This document shows positions 26,050 through 38,119 of a DNA stretch of 64,000 nucleotides, one piece after another. How positions within the stretch are numbered: position 1 is the first letter of the stretch; each line of letters opens with the position of its first letter. Source of the DNA: Symsagittifera roscoffensis (lineage: Eukaryota; Xenacoelomorpha; Acoela; Convolutidae); assembly GCF_963678635.1 (NCBI RefSeq), contig NC_087067.1:57268388-57332387 (forward strand), in the 5' to 3' direction. Under the pieces are notes generated by a model that worked only from the letters and a program-made list of their open reading frames with translations, did not search any database and had not been told where the DNA came from. A program made the position numbers and the translations under genes.

Positions 26050-27510
26050 TTAGAATTCTGTTTGAATTAAGAAGGCTTGATCCACGATCGTTCTCGTACT
26101 CTTTACATCCACTGCTACGAAATGCACCGGGTATCTGCTTTTGCACATTGGAGCTAATGTCGAGCCCACCAAATATCGTGCTCCTGATGGTCTACAATAA
26201 GTCTCACTGTGTCTGATGCTCATTTCCGCCTCGATCGCTTCCCTCCAATTTCCTATGTGTTTCTGCTCGGTTTGCAAAACTCCTGGGAACACTTCTACAC
26301 TGATGGCTGTAATCATCTCATGTCTCTGTTCTAGATTCAATAGTGACTCTAAAGAACTGAACATGCTGTAGAAACCTAGTGCAGTCACTAGATTCACCTC
26401 GGTTCCTCCATGGCAATCCGCGATCAGTTCCGTTTCCGTCCTTGCTTTCATCGCGACATTCCCAAACAGTATCGTCAATTGCTTGTGTTGTCTCTCTAGT
26501 GTTTTCACACAATCCAGACCTCCAAAAACGTGACCTTCTAGTCCACAGACTTCCGCCAGACAGCTACCAGGTTTGACCCAGTCTTCTGGTCCCCAGCCAG
26601 GCAACTCCACCTTATCTTCCCCGTTGCTCCTAGATGCCGTTATCATCACATTATATGTGATGTTAAGGTCACGCAGTTATTTGTGTCGCCCTTAATATTG
26701 AGTCAGAGTTGAGACTAGGACACCATGATGGCCTCATCAATTCCCACACTAACGTCAAGCTCGTTCTCAGTAATTCATCCGAGAATCCCAACCCAAACTC
26801 CATTCTTTTATCGGATTTTGGTACGGAAGGTGCAGTCACCTCTTCTTCAAAAACCAGTCCCAATTTGATCTGAGGATTGGTAGCGCTCTTAATCGTTACA
26901 ATTCTCGACGTCCAGAATCTCAGCAACACTGCCTGCTCGTAATCGAAGAGGCAATCGCGTATGTCTTCACTCAGGAACGGGTTTTACGCTATCCCTATGA
27001 TTCCGGACACGTAGCTGTGCAACTTCTTCTTGATTGATCCACAGCATTCACTGGATTTCGGCAGTGCCCCCATAGAATCTTTAGTAAGTCTCAGCTCCTT
27101 GTTTGAAAATCTTGTTTGAAAATCAATCTGATTTCGTCTATCTTTCTCACGGGCTCTAACTCCTCGGGTTCTTTCATATTCACCCTCATCGGTTTGCTTT
27201 ATTGCATATCCAGCAGTGCTAGCAAGAGTAAGGCTTTTGCTCGCTCATCGGCCTCCCTCAGCATCTTGACACAGGTGTTCAATGCTGGTACTGAAATCTG
27301 CTCTATCATGAATTGAATGAAACAGAGAGCGTCTCTCCGCTTCGCACACGCTACTGCTGCTCCCTCTTGGATTATCAGATCCCTCAGGTTCGTCATAAGG
27401 AAAACCTTCTCTTCTTTTTACCTCTTCCTTTCTTCTGAATCATATTCTTCGCGAGTCACTCTCATCATGCACCAGGCCAACCTCAGTTGTAATTCGGTTC
27501 TCACTCAAGG
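26050..27510 (-). pseudogene. Broken N-terminal/central part of the unrecognised 1008-aa family
   Basis: Fragments read in several minus frames align in order to residues of about 166-644 of the ORF at 54655-57681. The first, RTELQLRLAW near 27490, matches RTAGQLMFAW. Later matches are KRRDALCF with RRKDATCF, RKIDEIR with RKLDEIR, YVSGIIGIA with YVSGVMGMA, LMRPSWCP with LLRPSWCP, and a 199-codon stretch at 26050-26649 that includes VNLVTALGF, PGVLQTEQKHI and LVGSTLAPMC. In-frame stops occur at 27418-27420, 27199-27201 and 26984-26986 (the last replaces the Tyr of MAYNPFL), and there are frameshifts near 27190 and 26660. Homology ends abruptly after the codons for QAF at about 26056, exactly where the fragment at 51142 begins. 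The first 165 residues of the family are missing, and the broken end abuts the divergent SGNH-like ORF. Function unknown; clearly not a working gene. Confidence 0.85.
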
Positions 27511-27519
27511 TACTGCGAC

Positions 27520-28992
27520 TTGGGGGAGCAACCTGTCAGGAATGTGGTGATCTCGCGCTACAAGAAGAATACGGAAGGGAGATATCGCAAGCACAATCGG
27601 ATAGACTGGAACGCGGCGCAGAGGGAGGGGAGAGATTGCTTCCACGACGCGACTTGGGTGGAATACTTCACGCATTCGCGAGTGCCTGAAGGCGTGGTTC
27701 ACTTGATCATTGGGGACAGCTTGCTGCGGGTGCTGACCCGGATCCAGTCCCATTGGCAAACGGGAATCTTGAGCTTCGCCGGAGCCGCAACGCCGCAGAT
27801 GTTAGCGACACTTGAGATGTTAGGGATGGTGAGTGTATACACGGTCACCCTGATGGTCGGGACGAATGACGTGTCCAGGGGGGAAGCAAGGAAGCTGACA
27901 AGGCTGCACGAAAAGATGAGCTGCATTCTCGAGGAAATACGGATCCAAATGGATCCGGCCATTCTCACGGTATGTACTGTTCCCTACAACATGGGAGCGG
28001 ATCAACATGCAGTAGAGATGAACACAAAAGTGCGAGGCCTGAACGAAACAGTCAGGAAGATACATCAAAGGAGTGTCCTTCCCCTTAGGCTACTAGACGT
28101 GGCTGAGCAAATGGAGCTATCCTCTTTCCCTGACGATGCCACTGCGGATGGCATTCACTTTGGTAGGCCCAGAGGGGTGGAGTGGTTGAACAACGTCTTC
28201 CAAAGACATATATGTGCGCTAGAGGCGGAATTGCTGGAGACAGCACAGGTCACGTTCGGACCACCTCCAAACCCACCCTTCTTCAACCCGAGATCTTTGT
28301 CCAGTCGCTTGGGCGAGAGAGCCGATTCTAGAGACAGTTCGAGGAACAGCCGGACCAAGTTACCGAGCACCACGCCCATGGAAGCTGATGAAGCGACATC
28401 AGCAGCTCCTCAGGGGTCGATAATATCCTCAGTGGTGGTTGCGGAGAAAAAGAGGTCAGAGAAGCCACTGGAGACCAGCAGACAGAAATATAAGGAGAAG
28501 GTCAAGGAACTGGATCTGGAGGATCTAGAATGTAGGCAGGAGCTAGCGAGAACTTTGGGTCTTGAACAGGTATCACACGAAGACTTGGGGAGACACCAGT
28601 GCGTGGACTGGTTGAAGGCTCATGAAACACGTTTCTCGAGAGCGAAGTTGACAGAGACGGCGGACCTGACTAGAATTCCCACAAAGTCGGTGATGAGACC
28701 AATTAATTACAGACCTCTCAAGTCTTTAGGGAGCCCGGGACTGGTGGTGGAGCCTCCCAAACACCGAACCAGCATTGCCAGGATTAGAGTGGCCACTCCA
28801 GCACAGTTGAGAGTGGTAGACAAACTGATGAACCCGAGAGAGATGGAGTTACCAGACGCCGCATATGAAGGCGCAAAATTAGCCAATGACCCCCGATATG
28901 GGAAACCCTGCGGGCAGGCGCAATTGGCCAAAACCTTAGCAGTTTACGACAGGGCAGACCCGGCTGCAGCAAGCTATCAACATAAATTTTGA
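27520..28992 (+). CDS. SGNH/GDSL hydrolase-like protein, 5' end truncated
   Basis: An open frame runs from 27493 to TGA at 28990-28992, about 490 codons from a TTG at 27520. No ATG precedes the hydrolase motifs, so the true start is lost or lies in a missing exon. Numbered from 27520, the SGNH blocks are all present: IIGDSLL at 63-69 (Ser67), a Gly in the FAGA block near 87, VGTNDVS at 113-119 (Asn116), and DGIHF at 210-214 (Asp210, His213). A Ser/Thr/Pro-rich linker follows (about 255-325), then a charged C-terminal region (330-480) that I do not recognise. SGNH domains act as esterases or lipases, and esterase domains of this fold are known in ORF1 of CR1-type LINEs. The intronless ORF, its GC-rich composition against AT-rich flanks and its satellite setting fit a mobile-element origin, but no reverse transcriptase is nearby. 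The 5' end meets the broken minus-strand gene head to head near 27507. The intact frame and catalytic set suggest recent activity or recent arrival. Confidence 0.75.
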   Translation: MGEQPVRNVVISRYKKNTEGRYRKHNRIDWNAAQREGRDCFHDATWVEYFTHSRVPEGVVHLIIGDSLLRVLTRIQSHWQTGILSFAGAATPQMLATLEMLGMVSVYTVTLMVGTNDVSRGEARKLTRLHEKMSCILEEIRIQMDPAILTVCTVPYNMGADQHAVEMNTKVRGLNETVRKIHQRSVLPLRLLDVAEQMELSSFPDDATADGIHFGRPRGVEWLNNVFQRHICALEAELLETAQVTFGPPPNPPFFNPRSLSSRLGERADSRDSSRNSRTKLPSTTPMEADEATSAAPQGSIISSVVVAEKKRSEKPLETSRQKYKEKVKELDLEDLECRQELARTLGLEQVSHEDLGRHQCVDWLKAHETRFSRAKLTETADLTRIPTKSVMRPINYRPLKSLGSPGLVVEPPKHRTSIARIRVATPAQLRVVDKLMNPREMELPDAAYEGAKLANDPRYGKPCGQAQLAKTLAVYDRADPAAASYQHKF

Positions 28993-29163
28993 ATATGAAT
29001 AACTGGCCAAGACAGTCAAAGAGCTCTATGAAACCTCATACAGCCGTTTTCAAAGAAAAAAAAAATTATATCAAAACCAATTTTCTTTTTATGAATACAG
29101 CACAGCAGGAATCTTTCAATCTGTAATCACTGATCAAACAGTCTGAAAATGGCATTAATACAT

Positions 29164-29641
29164 CACATCAAAGTACAGTTGGATCTAGGCACTAAAATAA
29201 TTATAGGTTAGCTTCACCAGGGCTTCGTTCCGAGAAATTTGAATCTGAATTAAAAAAAAGATGAACTTCTTGCCATGGCTCACCTTCAATTTTCTCAAAA
29301 TCTCTTTTTTCAAAAAACTGATATTATGCATCACTGGAGAGTGCTAAGCATGGGCTTAGCGAGTTATCAATCAAATGTTATTATGCTGGTTTTACCAGGG
29401 CTTCAATCCGAGAAAATTGATAGTGAATTTTAAAAAAAAGTACCCAACCCCAACTTTTTGCCATGGCTCACCTCCAATTTTCTCAAAAATCCTTTTTTCA
29501 AAAAACTGATATTATGCATCACTGGAGAGCGCTAAGCATGGGCTTAGCAGATGAGCAATCAAATGTTTTTTTGAAGAATTGAGGCAACCTGAGCTAACTT
29601 ATAATTATTTTAGTGCCTAGATCCAACTGTACTTTGATGTG
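29164..29641. repeat. Fold-back structure with 50-bp inverted ends
   Basis: Positions 29164-29213 and 29592-29641 are inverted copies, differing at one position by eye, of a 50-bp sequence that starts CACATCAAAGTACAGTTGG. They enclose about 378 bp of satellite C units. The left palindrome arm has only one copy (25547-25596). No clear target-site duplication flanks it, so it may be a small inverted duplication rather than a transposon. Confidence 0.75.
29214..29580 (+). repeat. Satellite C, innermost right cluster (~2 units)
   Basis: Two C units of about 180-186 bp with CCATGGCTCACC, TTTTCTCAAAA, ATTATGCATCACTGGAGAG and the GCTAAGCATGGGCTTAGC stem. Only the last ~55 bp of this block has a partner at the inner end of the left arm. 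Confidence 0.87.
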
Positions 29642-30699
29642 CGATGACAGCATTCTAATCATATATATGCACAGATGGCCATTTTCTAAAAATTCTTCTC
29701 GGTACAAATTTTCGAATAGTCCAGCACAGCTGGAAATGTGTTCTATTAAAAAAGTGATTATATAATTTGAACAATTTCTATATCAGACTTGCACTTTGAT
29801 CAGAAAGCTTTTTTGATCCAATTTTTTATTCGCTAAAATTTGACCAGTATAGTGATTTGTTCACTTAGCCTAAAATGCCAAAAACTTCAAAATAAAGATT
29901 TTTTTATAGCGTCTTTCACATTGAAGTTTTCAGCTCAGCAAGAAATATTTGAGGTTGAACTTGTGAAAATGTTATTTTGAAAAATCATAGTGACCAGCAA
30001 AAAAGCTTTCCAGGGAACCGATAGTGTCGGTCTCCACCTTGGCGATCCTGGATATGACCGTAGACTGAATTTAAGTAAAGCTAACTTTTGTTTATTTAGC
30101 TTAATTTGCCAAATACTTCAAAATAAAACGTTTTTCATAACGTCTTTCAAATTGAAATTTTCCGCTCAGCAAGAAATATTTGAGGTTGAACTTGTGAAAT
30201 TGTTGTTTCGAAAAATCATTGTGACCTGCAAAAAATCTTTCCAGTGACTCGATATTGGCCGTCTCTACGTTTGCAATCCTGGATATGACCGATCACTGAA
30301 TTCAAAATTGCTCAGATGACCAAAAATTTTTATAAAAAAACCTTTGAAACCAATTTTTCTCTTTTCATATCAGCATAGGAAAAAAATTCTAATGTTTCAA
30401 TTATTTTTTTGTCTGGTTGAAAGTGCGTTTAATAGCAAGATTTTGATCATTTTATCTGGATCAAGACATTAAGAAAAACTTATCCTTTCTTATATTGCCG
30501 TGTTTAGCGAAAACAGTTTTTTTTCTCACAGCAAATTTTTTTTACAGGTTTCAGCTCAAAAATCGTTTCAGTTTTTTTTCAACATTTTGAAAACTGTCTA
30601 TGAACAGGAAGTGAACTACTTTAAAAGTAGCTGGCTTATAAAAATACAAAATCAGCAGAGTTAGGGGTGGATGTAGAGAAAACTGAATGTGACCTAGAA

Positions 30700-31350
30700 C
30701 AAAAGGCATAACCCCAAAAAATTGATTTGGCTCAATTACAAATTTGTCAAATTTCTTGTTTCTGAAATAAATCATTTGCGAGAGTGTTGGAAAATTCTTA
30801 CAATGAGGTTGCTTCGCAACTATGTAAATTTTCATTTTTATGAGAACTAATTATAGCTTTTTCCAATCCCAGTTGCCGAGCCGTAAATTTTTGATTTGGC
30901 TCGCCTGCAATTTTCTCAAAATCTCTTGTTTCAGAAAACCGACATTAGGCATCACCGGACAGTTCGAAGCAAAGGCTAAGCGAATAACCAATCAAATATC
31001 TTCTTTCTGGCTTCTTTCTGAGAAATGTGAATCTGAATTTAAAAAAAAAGCCCAACCCCAACTTCTTGCCATGGCTCACCTCCAATTTTCTCAAAATCTC
31101 TTTTTTCAAAAAATTGATATCATGCATCACTGGAGAGCGCTAGGCATGGGCTTAGTGAATAAGCAATCAAATGTTATTTTGCTGGTTTTACCAGGGCTTC
31201 ATTCCGAGAAAATTGAATGTGAATTTAAAAAAGTGCCCAACCCCAACTTTTTGCCATGGCTCACCTCCAATTTTCTCAAAACTCCTTTTTTCAAAAGTCT
31301 TAAACTAGGGGTCATTGGAAAGCTACGAGCAAGTGCTTAGCGACTGACTA
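30700..31350 (+). repeat. Satellite C cluster, right inner
   Basis: Mirror of 23840-24490. The word GGCTTCTTTCTGAG near 31009 and its equivalent near 31195 give a step of about 185 bp. Confidence 0.87.
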
Positions 31351-32829
31351 ATCAAAAAAATTATAGCGGGACTCGGCAGTGCTTCATTTTGCCTGACTAA
31401 CAGCCTAAATTTTTTTTTGTAGTCAAAATGTGACCATTTTAGGACGAAAAGTGAAAATGTTGTTTTTTGCCTTGAAAACAGAACTGAATAATAAAATTAG
31501 CGTCAGATTTGACTTCTCTGCTAAAAATTACATGTCCTGGTCGATTTTATATAATACTTTTATTCTCAACTAAATTTATGGTGAATCACGTGAAACCTGA
31601 TCGGGTTGTCAGAGTTACTACACTTTATTGCAGTATCGAGGTTTTGATAAAAAATTTTGCGCAATGTCTTCATTCAAGTTAGATTGACGCAACTGCTCAA
31701 GAGAAGCTCAACCATATCAATTTTTTTTGAAATCCGATAAATTTTCGTTGAGAAATGATCTTTTTTCTCCCGCCAATCAGGCTGTTACAGTTGTTTTTTT
31801 TCTGGTACTGATAAATCGTCGAGTAAATTATGGGTTTACATGGTCGTAGTTTGATCTAACAAATCGGAAGCTGAGCTGGGCGAAACAGGCCGGTTTTTTT
31901 AAACAAAAACTCATTTAAGAAAAGTGTTTTTGACTATCTGAAAAATTTGCGAAAGTGACCTTTGTCCGATACACGTTTCTCTATAAGGCTCAGAAAAACT
32001 TTTTGCTGATAACGTTTTAAATTTCATAAGTTGAAAAGCAGTGAATTTCACAATTTTGACCTTAGGGGTTTTGACTCGACAACTAATTCTAAGAAAGCTT
32101 AATTGGCCGAATTTTTTGATGAAGGAAAATTTTTTTCTCAAAATCAAATTTTTTGTAATTCACCAGCATAGCAGGAAGTTTGCTTTTTAATGTATCCAAA
32201 AGTTGATTTCAATTGCAGTTTTCCATTGATACATTTTTGATCAAGGTCTTGTTTTTGTCTTTAATAGTTTAGATTGCCGAGTTCTTGTAAAAAAAAATTT
32301 CACAGAATCTTTTTGTTTTTTCAATGATTTCAGCTTAACAAGAAATGTTTAAAAACAAGCGTTCGCAGTTTTGTCTGCCTGAATGCAATAGAGAACAAAA
32401 CTTGACATGGAACGAATTTTTTGGCAATGACAGTATAATGAGTTTAAAATAGCTCAGATGTCCGGAACTTAAAAAAAAATTGAAACCAATTTTTCTCTTT
32501 TCACTTCAGCATAGCAAAAAAACTCTACTGCTATAATTGTTTTTTTTTCCTGTCTGAAAATGCTTGTCATAGCACAATTATGATCATTTTATTCTGATCA
32601 TAACAGTAAAAAACCTATAAATTCTCAAATAGCCGTTTTTATCGAAAACTGTTTTTTTTTCTCAAAACAAGTTTGTTTTACAGATTTCAGCTCATAGAAA
32701 ATGCTTTTGTTTCTTTTCTTCAACATTTTGAAACTGTGCATGATTAGGAAGTCAACTAATCCAGAAATAACCCGCATACAAAAAACACAAAATTACTGGT
32801 GGATGTAGAGAAAATTGAACGTGAACTAG

Positions 32830-33580
32830 TAAAAAAGGCACTCACCCAAAAACTTTATTTGGCTCAATTACAAGTTTTGCAAAATTCTTCTTTTTGAAAA
32901 AAATTATTTGGGGGATTGTTGGACAACTCGTTCAATGAGGTTGCCCCAGAACTATGTACATTTTCATTGATCAATGTTCTGAGAACTAACAATAGCTTTT
33001 TCCAACCCCAGTTGCCCAACCTTAAAATTTTGGATTTGGCTCAACTCCAATTTTCTCAAAACACGTTTTTTTCAAAAAGCTCATTTGAAGGGTCCCTGAA
33101 AAGCTCGAAGCAAGGGTTTAGCGAATGACGAATCGAAAAATCTATTTCTGATTTCACCAGGGCTTCTTTCTGAGAAAGTTGAAGTTGAAGAAAAAAGTGC
33201 CCAACCTCAACTTTTTGACCAGGGTCACCTCCAATTTTATCGAAATCTTTTTTTGAAAAAATTGATATTATGCATCTTTGGAGAGCGCTAAGCACGTGTT
33301 TAGCGAATATGCAATCAAATGTTATTTTGCTGGTTTTACCAGGGCTTCATTCCGAGAAAATTGAATGTGAATTAAAAAAAGTGCCCAACCCCAACTTTTT
33401 TCAATGGCTCACCTCCAATTTTCTCAAAACTCCTTTTTTCACTGATTTTATGCATTACTGGAGAGCGCTAATTTTGGGCTTAGCGAATAAGCAATCAAAT
33501 GTTATTTTGCTGTTTTTATTAGGGCTTCATTCTGAGAAAATTGAATGTGAGTTAAAAAAAAGTGCCCAACCCCAACTTTG
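32830..33580 (+). repeat. Satellite C cluster, right outer
   Basis: Successive equivalents of AGGGCTTC fall at about 33159, 33341 and 33521, steps of 182 and 180 bp. It has more units than its left-arm mirror, which accounts for the coordinate shift between the arms. The last unit is cut by the B array. Confidence 0.88.
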
Positions 33581-36002
33581 TTGTTTCATTCGTCAAATCT
33601 ACTAGGAAAGCGATAGTTGCAGAAGCGAATTAGCGCTGTGGTGATTTTTTGTTTGAAAAAAATTGTCGTCACAGTACTGGCAGTTTTTCTTTCTTTTTGG
33701 TCTTGACTACCAGACATTATTTGAGTTTTCACAAATTTGAAAGACAGTGGTGCCTTTTTGGGTTTGGTGATGCCTTTATTACTTGTTAAGGGTACCTGGG
33801 AGTGCTTAATTATTGATTTCACTTTTTTTTTCTGGAATAATTTCTTTTTATGTGTCTATCACTGATGCGGTTTTTCTCGTTACAAGTTTTTCCATTTTTG
33901 ATCACAGTCTCTGGCTGATATAGTTATTTTGATGTGCTCATTTTCAATCATTTATTCATTTCTACTAGTGTAGCTATTGTTGCACTAGCGAATTCGCGCT
34001 GAAGTGTTTTTATCCCAATAAAGTTGTCACAAATTGGTAGTTTCCACTAGCTTTTGGTCTTGGCTACTGAATGTTTCTTCAGTTTTGACATCTTTGAATT
34101 ACCCAGGGACGCTTTTTCGGGGTGTTAATGCGTTGTGGACATGCTGACGGTTCCTGGGAGTACTAAGTTTTTAATTTGCGTGTTTATGTTTCTGAAATAT
34201 GTCCTTTTTTGTGTTCATCTTTGATGCGATTTTTTGTGGTACAATTTTTTTCATTTTTGAGGACAGTGTGTGGCTAGTTAAGTCATATTGATGTGTTCAT
34301 TGTTGTTTCATTCGTCAAATCTACTAGGAAAGCGATAGTTGCAGAAGCGAATTTGCGCTGTGGTGATTTTTTGTTTGAAAAAAATTGTCGTCACAGTACT
34401 GGCAGTTTTTCTTTCTTTTTGGTCTTGACTACCAGACATTATTTGAGTTTTCACAAATTTGAAAGACAGTGGTGCCTTTTTGGGTTTGGTGATGCCTTTA
34501 TAACTTGTTAAGGGTACCTGGGAGTGCTTAGTTATTGATTTAACTTTTTTTTTCTGGAATCATCTCTTTTTATGTGTCTATCAGTGATGCGGTTTTTCTC
34601 GTTACAAGTTTTTTCATTTTTGATCACAGTGGCTGGCTGAGATAGTTGTTTTGATGTGCTAAATTTCAATCATTTATACATTTCTACTAGTGTAGCGATT
34701 GTTGCATTAGCGAATTCGCGCTGGAGTGTTTTTATCCCAATAAAGTTGTCACAAATTGGTAGTTTCCACAAGCTTTTGTTCTTGGCTACTGAATGTTTCT
34801 TCAGTTTTGACATCTTTGAAATACCCAGGGACGCTTTTTCGGGGTGTTAATGCGTTGTGGACATGCTGACGGTTCCTGGGAATACTAAGTTTTTTATTTG
34901 GTATTTATGTTTCTGAAATATGTCCTTTTTTGTGTTCATCTTTGATGCGATTTTTTGTGGTACAAATTTTTTCATTTTTGAGGACAGTGTGTGGCTAGTT
35001 AAGCCATCTTGATGTGTTCATTGTGGTTTCATTTGTCAAATCTACTAGGAAAGCGATAGTTGCAGAAGCGAATTTGCGCTGTGGTGATTTTTTGTTTGAA
35101 AAAAATTGTCGTCACAGTCCTGGCAGTTTTTCTTTCTTTTTGGTCTTGACTACCAGACATTATTTGAGTTTTCACAAATTTGAAAGACAGTGGTGCCTTT
35201 TTGGGTTTGGTGATGCCTTTATAACTTGTTAAGGGTACCTGGGAGTGCTTGATTATTGATTTAACTGTTTTTTTTCTGGAATCATCTCTTTTTATGTGTC
35301 TATCAGTGATGCGGTTTTTCTCGTTACAAGTTTTTCCATTTTTGATCACAGTGTCTGGCTGATATAGTTGTTTTGATGTGCTCAATTTCAATCATTTATT
35401 CAATTCTACTAGTGTAGCGATTGTTGCACTAGCGAATTTGCGCTGGAGTGTTATTATCCCAATAAAGTTGTCACAAATTGGTAGTTTCCACTAGCTTTTG
35501 GTCTTGGCTACTGAATGTTTCTTCAGTTTTGACATCTTTGAAATACCCAGGGAGGCTTTTTCGGGGTGTTAATAAGTTGTGGAGATCCTGACGGTTCCTG
35601 GGTGTACTAAGTTTTTAATTTGCGTATTTATGTTTCTGAAATATGTCCTTTTTTGTGTTCATCTTTGATGCGATTTTTTGTGGTACAAATTTTTTCATTT
35701 TTGAGGACAGTGTGTGGCTAGTTAAGTCATCTTGATGTGTTCATTGTTGTTTCGTTCGTCAAATCTACTAGGAAAGCGATAGTTGTAGAAGCGAATTTGC
35801 GCTGTGGTGATTTTTTGTTTGAAAAAAATTGTCGTCACAGTACTGGCAGTTTTTCTTTCTTTTTGGTCTTGACTACCAGACATTATTTGAGTTTTCACAA
35901 ATTTGAAAGACAGTGGTGCTTTTTTGGGTTTGGTGATGCCTTTATAACTTGTTAAGGGTACCTGGGAGTGCTTAATTATTGACTTAACTTTTTTTTTCGG
36001 GA
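33580..36002 (-). repeat. Satellite B block, reverse, ~3.4 units
   Basis: Same 722-bp repeat as 9781-18746, on the opposite strand. Its right edge (TTTTTTTTCGGGATTTTTTTT) is the reverse complement of the left A/B junction near 9780 and carries the same private variants. Confidence 0.96.
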
Positions 36003-38119
36003 TTTTTTTTGTACCCATGTGTCAGATTTTCTGGCATATGGGTACAGGTCAGAGGGATGTGCCTCTTGAGCTAGCCCTCTGACACCCTTTATTTTTTTTG
36101 ATCTTCAGTTTAAGAGCTTAATGTGCGCGTCATTTTGCGCCTATTCCCAGTAATCTGGGGTCTGAACCTACAAAGTTAACACTTGTAATTTTTGAAACTT
36201 TTTTTTCAAAAAAAGAAAAAATTTCTTTAAGTCTTAAATGATAGATTAAAAGATCCTCCTAGACACTGTTTATTAATAAGATCAGCTCTTTTCTACTTCC
36301 TGATTGACTTTTTTATATAAACAATTTTTTTTGCTGTTTTTGATGATTTTTTTTTGTACCCATGTGTCAGATTTTCTGGCATATGGGTACAGGTCAGAGG
36401 GCTGTGCCTCTTGAGCCAGCCCTCTGACACCCTTTGTTTTTTTTTGACCTTCAGTTTAAGTGCTCAATGTGTGCGTCATTTTGCGCCTATTTCCAGTAAT
36501 CTGGGGTCTGAACCTACAAAGTTAACACTTGTAACTTTTTGAAACTTTTTAAAAAAAAAAAAAAAAAATCTCTTTAAGTCTTAAATGACAGATCAAAATA
36601 CCCTCCAAGACACTGTTTATTAAAAAGATCAGCTCTTTTCTACGTCCTGGTTGAATTTGTTGAGCAAAGAAAACTGTTTTTTGCTGTTTTTTGATGATTT
36701 TTTTTTGTACCCATGTGTCAGGTTTTCTGGCATATGGGTACAGGTCAGAGGGCTGTGCCTCTTGAGCCAGCCCTCTGACACCCTTTATTTTTTTTTGACC
36801 TTCAGTTTAAGTGCTCAATGTGTGCGTCATTTTGCGCCTATTTCCAGTAATCTGGGGTCTGAACCTACAAAGTTAACACTTGTAATTTTTTGAAACTTTT
36901 TTTTTCAAAAAAAAAAAAAATTCTCTTTAAGTCTTAAATGACAGATCAAAATATCCTCCAAGACACTGTTTATTAATAAGATCAGCTCTTTTCTATGTCC
37001 TGGTTGAATTTTTTAAACAAAGAAAACTGTTTTTTGCTGTTTTTTGATGATTTTTTTTGTACCCATGTGTCAGATTTTCTGGCATATGAGTACAGGTCAG
37101 AGGGCTGTGCCTCTTGAGCCACCCCTCTGACACCTTTTATTTTTTTTTGACTTTCAGTATAATTGCTCAATGTGTGCGTCATTTTGCGCCTATTTCCAGT
37201 AACCTGGGGTCTGAACCTACAAAGTTAACATTAATTTTTTCAAACATTTTTTTCAAAAAAAATAAATAAATAAAAATTCTCTTTAAGTCTTAAATGATAG
37301 ATCAAAATATCCTCCAAGACACTGTTTAATAATAAGACCAGCTTTTTCCTACTTCCTGATTGACTTTTTTAAATAAACAAACTGTTTTTTGCTGTTTTTT
37401 GATGATTTTTTTTGTACCCATGTGTCAGGTTTTCTGGCATATGGGTACAGGTCAGAGGGCTGTGCCTCTTGAGCCAGCCCTCTGACACCCTTTTTTTTTG
37501 ACCTTCAGTATAATTGCTCAATGTGTGCGTCATTTTGCGCCTATTTCCAGTAATCTGGGGTCTGAACCTACAAAGTTAACACTTGTGGTTTTTTCAAACA
37601 ATTTTTTCAAAAAAAAAAATAAATAAAAATTCTCTTTAAGTCTTAAATGATAGATCAAAATATCCTCCAAGACACTGTTTAATAATAAGACCAGCTTTTT
37701 CCTACTTCCTGATTGACTTTTTTAAATAAACAAACTGTTTTTTGCTGTTTTTTGATGATTTTTTTTGTACCCATGTGTCAGGTTTTCTGGCATATGGGTA
37801 CAGGTCAGAGGGCTGTGCCTCTTGAGCCAGCCCTCTGACACCCTTTTTTTTTGACCTTCAGTTTAAGTGCTCAATGTGTGCGTCATTTTGCGCCTATTTC
37901 CAGTAATCTGGGGTCTGAACCTACAACGTTAACACTTGTAATTTTTTGAAACTTTTTTTTCAAAAAAAAATAAATAAAAATTTCCTTTTAAGTCTTAAAT
38001 GATAGATCAAAATATCCTCCAAGACACTGTTTATTAATAAGATCAGCTCTTTTCTATGCCCTGGTTGAATTTTTTAAATAAACAAACTTTTTTTGCTGTT
38101 TTTTGATGATTTTTTTTTG
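36003..38119 (-). repeat. Satellite A block, reverse, ~6 units
   Basis: Same ~354-bp repeat in reverse orientation. The first unit carries the junction variants AGAGGGATGTGCC and GAGCTAGCCCTC, also seen inverted at 9700-9730. It ends at TTTTTTTTGTAAAGTTGTCAC, an A/B junction repeated near 40449. Confidence 0.96.

Larger units (their letters stand above)
29525..33580 (-). repeat. Right arm of ~4-kb inverted repeat
   Basis: Reverse-complement partner of 21850-25664, with the same internal order and two diverged ~2-kb subunits. It ends abruptly at 33580, where C-type CCAACCCCAACTTTG runs into satellite B. The left arm instead continues into D-flanking DNA. Short ORFs mirror those on the left and are not called as genes. 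Confidence 0.9.

Noticed and set aside
26040-26056. An intron boundary as the reason both gene halves stop at residue 644/645
   Set aside because: After the last homologous codon the minus strand reads TTAATTC rather than a GT donor, and the long ORF is continuous here. The CAG before the second half is ordinary coding sequence in the long ORF. Not fully excluded.
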